Of a stretch of 64,000 nucleotides of DNA, positions 11,697 through 21,112 are shown piece after piece. The translations under genes and the position numbers were made by a program. The notes under the pieces were generated by a model, which worked only from the letters and a program-made list of their open reading frames with translations, did not search any database and was not told where the DNA came from. Every line of letters starts with the position of its first letter. The stretch's first letter is position 1. The stretch is from positions 124,001 to 188,000 of the forward strand of contig PUDQ02000058.1 in NCBI GenBank assembly GCA_002964805.2, given 5' to 3'. The DNA comes from Trametes villosa. Taxonomy: Eukaryota; Basidiomycota; Agaricomycetes; Polyporales; Polyporaceae.

Positions 11697-14600
11697 ATGC
11701 CCCCCGCGCGGCCCCCCGCGAAGCCCAAGGGCGCGCCGTCGAACTCGCGCGAGCTCGTGCCCGTCGGCCCGCGCGACGTCTTCAAGAAACACGCCGGGCG
11801 CGAGCGCGACGAGCACGGGCACAAGCCCCTGACCGCCCGCGCCCTCGTCCTGCGCAACGGGAAGTATGGCGCCATGGGCACGGGCGAGCTGGTGCTTGCA
11901 TCACGGATGAGCGGCAGAGAGAAGCTCGACCTCCTAGCGGGTATGTACGCCCGCCGTTCGCGCAGGCCGCACGGGGAGGAACGGCAATTTTACGGCGATT
12001 TTTACCAGAGGACCTCGTGAAGCAGGCGATCGCTGCGCCGTTCAAACTCGAAGTATGCCTCAAAATCGCGGACTCCCAGCTTAGCGGTATGTCCGACTGA
12101 TGGGGTGTGATGCGTGAGAAGACGTTAAGATATTTGTGTTACAGCGTACCTGGACGAAATCAATGCACTCCGTGATCCCGAGCTCTTCGCCGACCATGTT
12201 ATGGCGGACGTTGAAGCTCACACAAGCGCGGCGACGCTTCAGCGAATCAGAAAGGAGGGGCCTCTCCAACTCAGAGCGCACATAGTTTCGATGTGTGCGA
12301 GCCAGTGCGTGATGACCGCGTTTGCATACCGTGCCCCGCCCTTATGCCCCGTTAGCATCCACAACACGTACATGATGGCCGCAGGCTGGCGGGTCGTCGG
12401 AGACATCATCCGCGACCTCGCAGAGAGGGGCATCGACGATGTCACCATCAAGTTGCAGCTGAAGACGAATAGCGCCATGCGGTCGAAGTTCCTGGTTCTA
12501 TACGACACCGTGAACGTTCTGGTACAGGCAGGCCAGAAGAACTTCGCTGTCCTCGCAACGACTGCTCGTAAGTGTTGCTTGCTAGCCTGGCTAATTGCCG
12601 ATCTGACAAGGCCCTGTCGCAAGCGCACTACACACAGTACTTCAAGCAAATCAACGACCCTGAAACTGGGGAGCTTGAGTATACGTTCGATTGGGATCAG
12701 CTGAAGGCGATCCATAAGTCTTTCCTGGACTCCATAATCGTCGAGCTGTGCCTTCCCGACTCGCCCATCCCTAAACAGATCCTGATCCAGCTTCTGGGCG
12801 AAGCGACGGAAGAGTCGCCGAAAGATGCGAAGCGGTTCTCGCAAGCACTTTGGGATGCTGTCGGTGACCTTTCGGTAGGTCCACATCCTTCGTCGCGTCC
12901 GAGCCGGCGGCGTATGTGCCAAAACAGACGTTTACCATTCGTCTGTCGTGTTTGTATATTCCATCCAGAACATCATCGAGCTGCAGGCTATGCTGGAAGG
13001 TGTGCTTCACGGCCCCGACGGCGAGAAATGGAAGAAGGAAGCGCGCAAAATGCCAGAAGCCTACGAAAGCTGGGTGGATGCGCAGATATTCTCCAAGGAA
13101 GCGTCGGATCGGTGGAACTCCTATGTTGACATGGTCTTCCCGCTGGACAACACTCGCAAGAAAGGAGTCCTGGACAAAGTCTGGGCCACCATCGACGGGG
13201 TTCGTGTATCCACTATGTTTCCCTCGAGTACACCGTACTGACCCATCACAGAATTACCGAGATACATCGGGCAAGAGCATCGACGACCTTTGGGAAATCA
13301 AGGACATCCGGCACGTCAAGCCTTCCTGGCACGGCGGCTCGCGCGACCGCGAAGCCGACGCGCTCGCGCTCGTCCCCTCCGGCAAGCGCAAAGGCGGCGG
13401 CGGCAAGTCCAAGCGGCTCGCGATCACCAACGGCGACGAGAGCGACGGCTCGATGCCCTCGCTGCAGACGGTCTCGGAGTCGGAGGACCCGGAGTCGGAG
13501 GACGACGAGGACGAGAGCGAGGACGAGTTCAACAGCGACGAGTACGAGAGCGACGGCGGCGACTCGGAGGCGGGGTATGACACGGACGAGGAGGACGAGC
13601 TGCGCGATCTGCTCCGCGAGGCGATGGACGCTGCTGTTGCGTCTGGCGACTTCTTCGACCCGAAAGCGCCTGCGCCGGAGTTCGACTCACTCGCGGACGA
13701 GCGCAAGGGAAACCCGTTCTTGAAGCTGCTCGGGTCGCTGAGAGGTGAGTCTACCGTGGTGTTTCCTCGGTTTTGGGGCCAACTCGACTCTGTCAGGGCG
13801 TATGTTCTCTGCGAGCCCGACGGTGACGACGGCTACTCGGGACCAACCTCGGAAGCCATTCGCAGGAAAGAAGCCTGCCGCTCCCGCTGCCCCTGGCGGC
13901 GCTGGTGCTCCTAAGGCCACTCCCGCAGCGCAGAAGAAGCCCCTACAGACCACGGTCGAAGAGGTCGAGGACGATGAGGGCCCCACTACGTCCGCCAAGA
14001 AGAAAAAGAAGAAGCCCAAGAAGAAGAAGAAGCCGGCGTCCGCCACCCAAGGAGCTGAGGGCACGGCCGAGACGCCTGCTGCCGCCGCTGCACCCACACC
14101 CGCAGCTCAGGCTACCCCCGCGGCGAAGGCCCCCGCTACCCCTGCGAGCCCGAGCAAGCCGACGCCTGCTGCGAAGGCGAAGCCTACCCCGAAGGCTGCG
14201 CCCCCTCGCCCCTCGACGAGCAGCTCAACCTCGACGGTGCACCCGTTCGGCTCCACGACTTCGCTGCCGCTTCCCCAGGAACAGACCGCTCAGTCCGCGC
14301 ACAAATACCTAAAGACGGAGGGCCTGGCGGGCGGCAAGACGAAGGTGAAGACGCGTGCGGCGGTCGGCAACCTGGGCAACCTCGACGCCGTGCCCGAGAA
14401 GAAGACGCGCGTCTTCAGCGCGTTCGCGAAGAAGAAGGGCAAGGACGAGGACAGTGACTCGGAGGACGAGGGGAAGAAGGGCAAGGGCCGCTGGGCGGGC
14501 ATTAAGCGGAAGACCGCGGAGCTCATGCATCAGGTGTTGCGCACCCCGCTGGACAAGAAGCAGGGTATTGCGGACATGAGATGGGAGAAGTTCGTGAGGG

Positions 14601-14995
14601 TGAGGATGCGGTCCAGAAATTTCCTGCTGTGTCCTGGCTTATGCTCTTTTCAGATGTTGACCGATCTTGGGTTCACGTACGTCCCCGGGACGGCTGGTTC
14701 GAGTGTGCGGTTCGATCCGCCCAACCCCAAGGACAGGGTGAGTGCCTTTGCTTGATCAATACATGACGGAATCCTTACGAACGACTATGCTATAGTCAAT
14801 CTCGTTCCATAAACGTGAGCGATCCTTTCTACTCTATCCGCGGTACTGTGCTCATAGTATCCCTCTTCAGCCCACCCGAACCCCACCATCCACCCGAAGA
14901 AACTGAGGGACTTCTCGAAGAAACTGCAGGAGTACTACGGCTGGGATCCTGAGGAGTTCTTGAATGCCACTCAAGCGGCGGAATATAGCGACTAG
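11697..14995 (+). CDS. Large basidiomycete protein with C-terminal HicA-like domain
   Basis: About ten exons. The N-terminal part (MPPARPPAKPKGAPSNSREL; then ARALVLRNGKYGAMGTGEL) leads into a mostly helical region (DIIRDLAERGIDDVTIKLQL; FLVLYDTVNVLVQAGQKNFA; FDWDQLKAIHKSFLDSIIVE). Around 13440-13600 is an acidic Ser/Asp/Glu tract, and near 13995-14035 a polylysine stretch, followed by Ala/Pro/Thr-rich linkers: disordered, charged segments typical of nuclear or RNA-associated proteins. The last four exons (ending 14599; 14654-14737; 14796-14814; 14871-14995) encode a compact domain: WEKFVRMLTDLGFTYVP, GSSVRFDPP, SISFHKPHP and LRDFSKKLQEYYGW. The order helix, GSS-x-x-F strand, H-x-PHP and a last helix fits the HicA/dsRBD-like fold known from many fungal proteins; in bacteria HicA is an mRNA interferase. 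RNA binding here is inference. The N-terminal region is unassigned. Start chosen at the ATG at 11697, before the conserved-looking segment. Confidence 0.75.
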
Positions 14996-15214
14996 CTGGC
15001 GAGTCCTGGTTGTACGCTACATGCAAGTAGTACGAAGATGTATGATGTTCTATGTCAAGACGCTCGTACCTCATGGAATGCGAAGCAGCTTTGAGTACTG
15101 AGTACTGCGGGGAACGGCTTGGCGCTGCCAAAGCTTTAAGGGACGGCAAATATCCTATTCCGAGATCGAGCTCGGTGTTGCGCGATCCCGGGTGTACACT
15201 GTACAGGCGCCCGC
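14508..15214 (+). repeat. Tandem duplication unit A (3' exons plus 3' flank of the HicA-like gene)
   Basis: This ~707 bp segment runs from the codons for KTAELM through the stop at 14995 and about 220 bp of downstream DNA. It is repeated immediately downstream at 15218-15923. Shared non-coding landmarks include TGAGTACTGCGGGGA (15101 and 15811) and AGGCGCCCGC at the unit ends (15205 and 15914). Confidence 0.9.
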
Positions 15215-15217
15215 TGG

Positions 15218-15923
15218 AGAAGACGGCGGAGCTGATGTGCGCACCACGTCTTGCGTACTACCCCGTTGGACATGGAGCAGGATATTGCAGGCATGAGATG
15301 GGAGAAGTTTGTTAGGGTGAGGATGCAATCCACAAATGCGCTACTGTGCGCTATCTAACGCTCTTCCCAGATGTTGACCGATCTTGGGTTCACATACGTC
15401 CCCGCGCCCGAGACAGCTGGCTCAAGTGTGCGGTTCGACCCGCCCAACCCGAAGGATAGGGTGAGTGGCTTCGCTTGGCACATCTACTCGATAGAGTTCT
15501 GATGAGCGTCGGCGTTACAGTCAATCTCATTCCATAAACGTGAGCTATTCGTGCTACCTAAAACTCGGAACCATACTCACAAGTTGATGCGTAGCTCATC
15601 CCGACCCGACTATCCACCCAAAGAGACTGAGGGACATCGCGGAGAAACTGCAAAAGTACTACGGGTGGGATCCTGAAGAGTTCCTGAAGGGAGCAGCCGA
15701 ATACAGCGATTAGTTCGCCCAGGGGTTGTTGTCAGCGCTACCGCACGTAGTGCGAAGTGTATGATGTTCCATGTCGAGACGTTCGCAACGCATGGAATGC
15801 GAAGAGGCTCTGAGTACTGCGGGGAGCGGCTTGGCACTGCAATTGTTTGCATGCAAAATGGACGGCAAACATTAAATGGACGGCAAACATTCTGAGATCG
15901 CGCTGTGCGATCCAGGCGCCCGC
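15218..15923 (+). repeat. Tandem duplication unit B
   Basis: Second copy of the segment at 14508-15214, almost the same length. Introns and flanks have diverged more than the exons. A net 4 bp length change just after the GAGCTGATG codons breaks the original upstream reading frame. The exons from 15272 onward remain open with intact splice sites. The unit ends only about 60 bp before the start codon of the TBC gene, so it also duplicates that gene's proximal upstream DNA. Confidence 0.9.
15272..15713 (+). CDS. Free-standing HicA-like small protein (duplicated terminal exons)
   Basis: Predicted exons 15272-15316, 15371-15460, 15521-15539 and 15595-15713 give exactly 90 codons plus a stop (start MEQDIAGMRWEKFVR). 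The GT-AG introns sit at the same positions and phases as in the parent gene's last exons. Motifs are retained: MLTDLGFTYVP, GSSVRFDPPNP, SISFHKPHPDP and LQKYYGWDPEEFL. The two coding indels relative to the parent are multiples of three. By eye, about 25 codon differences are synonymous and about 11 change an amino acid, which argues against neutral decay. It could be a separate small gene or a set of alternative terminal exons spliced from the upstream gene (the donor at 14599 and the acceptor at 15370 are both phase 0). No promoter was identified. A standalone domain of this size resembles bacterial HicA in architecture, but toxicity or RNA cleavage is not implied. Confidence 0.55.
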
Positions 15924-15982
15924 GGGAGAGTGCCTCGGGAGGCGCATGCTCCTGCGCTCGACCACATCCTCCGAGATCGTAA

Positions 15983-18032
15983 ATGACTGCCCGCCCGCCG
16001 CCCGCCCGCCCCCACATCGGCCTGAACCCGTCCAACAAGTTCTCGTCCTACTCGAACAACGACTGGGGCGAGGACGATGCGTGGGACAGCGCCTCCGACT
16101 CCGAGTCTACGAACAAGCCGGACTGGAAACGCTCCAAGGCCCGCGCATCCTCGTCCTCGACCGCCCCGAAGCCGGTGCCCCGGCCGACGCTGAACAACTC
16201 GTCCACCACGCTCGCGTTCTCGTATACCCATGTGCACGCCCCGAGCTCGTACCCACCGAAGGGGGAACAGCCGCCGCCGCCGCAGCCCGGCGCGCGGAAC
16301 GGCTGGACGATCGTCAGGAAGTCGACGGACCGCGGGAGCCTCGACAGCCGCGACTCCGCCCAGCTTGCGCACAGCGCGGGCTACGACGAGCTCGAGGCGG
16401 AGATGGTCGTCGGCGACATGGAGTCCGAGGCGGACGACCGGGCGGCGGCGCATACCGCAAAACCGCGGTACGAACAGGGCACCCTGAGAGAGGACGCAGG
16501 GGAGATCGTGAATGGTGCGCATCTAATGATCGTGTGGTCCCATTGACCTCTCATCCAACGCGTAGATCCGCTATGTCTCCTAAATCGCCAGGCCGAGAGG
16601 TCCTCTAGTAAAACCAGGCTGAACTCCGGGATAGACCCCCACGGTGGCGATACGGAGAAGCTCATGCGAGAGCGGTCGATACGCACGAACAGACGGACGA
16701 GGTTCATCAACTGTATCACCCGCGACGACGTTGACATCGGTATGTACGGTCCCGCCGTAGCAGCCGCTGTCTCTCATCCAAGCAGCGCAACTACGGAAGC
16801 TCGCGTGGAATGGTGTACCCGACGACCTAAGGCCACTTGTTTGGCCTTTGCTCCTGGTACGCCCCCACATAGTATCCCATCTGTAGTTTGTCTCACACCG
16901 GGGCAGGGCTACCTGCCGCTCCCCAAAGCTACCCGTACATCGACTCTTGCCCGGAAGCGGCGCGAATATGCTTCGCTAGCCGAACATACCTTCGCAAGAG
17001 GGCGTGAAGGGTTAGACCAGCAAATATGGCACCAAATCGAGATCGACGTTCCCCGCACGCGTCCAGGCGTAAGGCTGTGGATGCAGGGGTGCACGCAACG
17101 AGTGAGTTCACGTCACCTCATCAAGCAATTCCCCAGGCACTCATAGGGTGACGTCAAGAGTCTTGAACGGATACTCTATGTGTGGGCGATCAGGCATCCT
17201 GCAAGCGGTTATGTGCAAGGAATCAACGACCTTGTCACTCCCTTCTTCCAGGTGTTCCTCTCCGCATATATCGGTAAGTACTTGAAGATGACTACCTCTC
17301 GTCTCCGTTTCTGACGTACGGTAACAGACACCGACCCGGAAGACTTCGATACGGCGTTGCTCACAGATAACATCCGAATGGCAGTAGAAGCGGACACATT
17401 CTGGTGTCTATCACGACTGCTGGACGGGATCCAGGACAACTACATCGCTGGACAGCCCGGCATTCACAGGAGCGTGAAGCGCATGGCCGAGCTCGTCGCT
17501 CGAATAGATGGTATGCTCATCCCCCGAACTCCTAGTGGGGCGTTTGTTGACTTAGTCCTTTACAGCTCCACTAGCGGCCCATCTGGAAGTTGAGAACGTC
17601 GAGTTCATGCAGTTCGCGTTCCGGTGGATGAACTGCCTGCTCATGCGGGAGATCAGCGTGCAAAACACCATCCGAATGTGGGACACCTATCTGGTGCGTC
17701 CTGCTGTGCCCTTTAGCTGCAACAAGTTGTGAACGAATGCGACGCAGGCCGAGGGGACGGACGCGTTCTCGCAGTTCCACCTATATGTGTGCTCCGCTTT
17801 CCTCGTGCGGTGGAGTAAGAAGCTGCAGGACATGGACTTCCAGGTGAGCGTCCGCACCCAGCCATCTCACCCGGCATCTTCCTCATTCTCGTGCTGCGTC
17901 CAGGGCATCATCATGTTCCTCCAATCCCTGCCCACGCAAGACTGGGGCGACCACGAGATCGAGATGCTCCTCAGCGAGGCGTTCGTGCACTACTCGACCT
18001 GGCACAACGCGCAGAGCCACTTCGGCAAGTGA
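15983..18032 (+). CDS. GYP1: TBC-domain Rab GTPase-activating protein, Gyp1/TBC1D22 type
   Basis: Rab GAPs of this subfamily act on Ypt1/Rab1-type GTPases at the Golgi (family knowledge). The N-terminal ~180 residues are Ser/Pro-rich and probably disordered (NPSNKFSSYSNNDWGEDDAW; GARNGWTIVRKSTDRGSLDS). The TBC domain starts at QLRKLAWNGVPDDLRPLVW. It carries the catalytic arginine motif IEIDVPRTRP near 17035-17055 and the glutamine-finger motif YVQGINDLVTPFF near 17210. Then follow WCLSRLLDGIQDNYI, EFMQFAFRWMNCLLMREI and IRMWDTYLAEG. The protein ends with LLSEAFVHYSTWHNAQSHFGK, as usual for Gyp1 homologues. Exon 1 is 15983-16514 and exon 2 is 16566-16739; about ten exons in all, with GT-AG introns. 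Both catalytic fingers are present, so it should be active. Confidence 0.93.
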
Positions 18033-18308
18033 CGCGTGGCGGCGGATAATGATTTCTCTCCGGGCAGGCGGGCGTGGATATGTGGTCTGTGGGCAGATAC
18101 TTACAAAACGCGGGGTGCGCGGATGACGGACGACGGAAGATGGAAGACGGATGTATTTATGCATGTACAACAAACACAAATACGATGCATGGGGGCCGGG
18201 GCGGGCGCGCATATAGCGATGTCAAGCTGTAGCGATCATGAGTGCAGTCAAAGTCTGAGCTCCGTGTTGCAAGGTGCTGGACGAGATGGGGGCGAGGAGG
18301 CGAAGCAC

Positions 18309-20583
18309 TCAAGACTCTGACTTCGCCTTCACGAACTCGATCTCGCGGTCGAGCGCTGCCTTCAACTCGCTGGCTTGAGCGGCGGTCTTACAGCGTATCC
18401 GGAACGGCGTCGAGTGCCCTTCGTCGTGACCGATGAAGGAGACGACCTTATCCGCCACCGACGCATTCAAGCCGGTGTACAGGATGAAGTTCTGTGCGTG
18501 GTAAACCGTTAGCGATACTGGAATGTGTTGATATGCGCCGGTTACGTACGATGGTGATCTTGCCGGTGCTGCTATTCCGGAGCAGCATGCGACGCGACTC
18601 GGTCTCCTTGTGCTTCTTGAGACGCAAGACACCTAAAGTAACCCTCGAGTTAGCAACAAATCCTTCATCGCTGCAAATGAGCGGTACGTACCGACACCCA
18701 TGTCGCCCCACTGCGCCTTCCCATCCTTGTCCTTGGTCATCTTGTACACCTTGCTCCGCACCTCGTGCGTCGTGACCTCGTTCTCCTCACCCTCGCCCTC
18801 CTGGTCATGCACAGACGACCCCGCAGGCAAGCTCGCCACAGGCTCCGGTGCGGGCGCACCCTCTCCCTCCCCACCCTCCTGCGTCTTCTCCTCCGCAGCG
18901 GGCTTCGGCGCGCCAAACGCGAACGGGAGCGACTTGACGGGCCCGTCCGCGCTCTCCGCGTCGGGCGTCTTCGGCGGGCTCCCGAAGCCGAACCCAACGG
19001 GGTTCCCGATGCTACCCGCCTTGGGGAAGCCGGTGAAGAAGTTCGTCTTGCCTGGGGAGGCGGAGCCGAAGGAGAACGCGGAGGAGGACGCGGGCGCGGC
19101 CTTCTCGGGCGTGCTCGTCACGAAGGGGTTCGAGCTGGAGGAGCTCGACCCGAAGAAGGAGCTGCTCGGCGTTGAGGTCGAGGGAGCTGCGGAGTCCTTG
19201 TCTTCGGTCTTGATGGCCTCTTTGTCCTTCGAGGCTTCCGCGGCCTTTCCGAAGAGGCCGCTGCCGCCGAAGACGGACGTCGACGAGGGCGCCGAGGTGC
19301 CAAAGAGCGAAGGCGCTGAGCCAGAAGATGACACGCTCGGTTTTGAGAACAAGGAGGAGCCAGACGACGATGGCGCCCCAAACGTGAACGGCGCCGGTGC
19401 AGTCGAACTCGTCGTAGAGGACGAGTATGAGGATGAGGGACCAAAGGAGAACGACGATTTCGGCGCCTCCGGGGCAGCAGGTTCGGACGCGGCAGGTTTG
19501 GAGGCGGCGAAGGTGAATGGGCTCCCTAGCGAACTTGAGCTTCCAGAGTCTGCCTTGGCGATACTAGGGGTAAACCCTGACCCCGATGACGAAGTGGGCG
19601 TCGATGAGGATGAACCAATGGGCTTGAACCCGGAGAAGCCGCTCGGTGGCGCAGGCATCGTGAAGGAAGGGGTTGTGGTGGGAGGTTTGAGGACGCTCTC
19701 TATAGGTCCTGGTAGCGATCCAAAGGGCGTCGTGGTGGACGATGACGCGCTGGTGGAAGCCTTCGGCTTTTCTTCACGGCCAGAATCCACTGACACGCGG
19801 AGGGACTTGTAGCGTTCTAGCAGGTCCGCGACATCCACGAATGGGTCCGCCTCGATAGCTTTTGAGATGGCAGAGAGCAAGGAGACGTTCAGACCCCGAA
19901 GAGCCTTGAAGTACTCGATGTCCTTCTCGTCCGCCTTCGCTGCGGTGTCGTTCGAAGCCGGTGCTGGGGCTGGGGGAGTGGCAGATGACGAGGACACGAT
20001 AGACGCGAACGCTTTGGTAGCGGGGGACGCATTGGAAGAAACACCCGCCCCAAAGAGAGACGAGGGTTGGGAGGAACTCGTCTTCGAGAAAGTGAATGGG
20101 GATGAGGAGGGTGCCGCGGCTGGTTTGGAGGCAGCGGACGGTGGACCGAAGGAGAACGCCGTTGAACTTGTTGCACTGGACCCGAAGCCACTGAATCCTG
20201 AGAACCTTCCAGGAGCCGGAACAGCCTGGAACTAGCCGTAAGTACGTCAGCTCGTGCAGAGTCCCACGAACATACCACTGGGACCTCTGCAGCGGGCGGT
20301 GGTGTCGCGCTCGCGCTCGAGGGTGTGGCGGAGGAACGCTTCGGAAGACCTCTCATTCTGTAGGCCACGCGCGTTTAAGCCTGGCATTTATGCAAGACAG
20401 CATATAACACGTACGGTCGCGCAGCCAGGGTGGCTTCGTCTGCCTTCTTGAGGCCTCTGCCGACCTCCTGCAAGACGAGTTCAATGTCTGTCCCCTCTGA
20501 GGATATGTGCCTGCACAAACCTCGGGCTCATCTTCTACGTCGTCGTCGTCCTTGATGAGCTGCCTGTCCGCTACTCTCTTCAT
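18309..20583 (-). CDS. NUP50: FG nucleoporin with Ran-binding domain, Nup50/Nup2 family
   Basis: Exon 1 starts at 20583 (MKRVADRQLIKDDDDVEDEP). After a 53 bp intron come KKADEATLAARP and MRGLPKR, the importin-alpha-binding N-terminus of the Nup50 family. A long Ser/Pro/Phe/Gly-rich middle contains many FG-type repeats (FSFGP, FTFGAP, SLFGTS, SVFGGS). It also has a conserved helical segment, DIEYFKALRGLNVSLLSAIS. The last exons form a RanBP1-type domain (HEVRSKVYKMTKDKDGKAQW, GVLRLKKHKETESRRMLLRN, NFILYTGLN, FRIRCKTAAQASELKAALD). The likely role is recycling of importin alpha and Ran at the nuclear basket. The compositional bias produces long antisense frames on the plus strand, which are shadows. 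The divergent neighbour starts at 21113. Confidence 0.92.
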
Positions 20584-21112
20584 GCTGGTATCGGCAAATG
20601 TATGAGGAGGTGAGGGTGAAGTGCAGGCCGAGGTGGTCCTCGCACGCGTCCTGCCATTCGCGTTCAGCGCCTACAAGAGGCACGTGCCTACAAGGCGCGT
20701 TTGGCGGGGCTACAAAGTGTTGTGCGGAGTTGTTGGGACCATTAGAGTGCTGTTAGCAGGCTTTACTTGGGCCCGACGAATGTGTATGCAGCCGACTTGA
20801 TCGCCGGCTTACACTACGCGTTATCATCGCACCGAGCTGCACTGAGGTGTGCTCTCCGGCGTATGTTCACGCTACTTTAACGCGTACACCGGTGAATTGT
20901 AAGCTGCGGGGAAATGAGGACTTTCATGGGCCTGTGGGGGTTCTGAGAGACTGTGTGGGGCGCAGGAGGGACGCCGGCAAGGGGCGTTAATGCGCTTACC
21001 TAATCGTAGACGACTGCTCCCGGGGCGCCGAGAGGAGCACAGGGGCGTGCTCGAAGCTGGATCTGCACCTCGCTCTCTTCCGCTCTTCTCTCTTTCCCCT
21101 TCTTGGTTCCCC
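20584..21112. other. Divergent promoter region (Nup50-like / Mga2-like)
   Basis: About 530 bp separate two divergently transcribed genes. I see no RNA gene or repeat. The plus-strand frame remains open upstream of 21113 to 20990, so a longer N-terminus of the Mga2-like protein is possible but not favoured. Confidence 0.55.

Noticed and set aside
16230..16487. Arg-rich plus-strand ORF
   Set aside because: Alternate frame of exon 1 of the Rab GAP gene.
18700..19812. Long plus-strand ORF of 370 codons
   Set aside because: It is antisense to the FG-repeat part of the Nup50-like gene. Its acidic, low-complexity translation is a by-product of Ser/Pro/Phe codons on the other strand.
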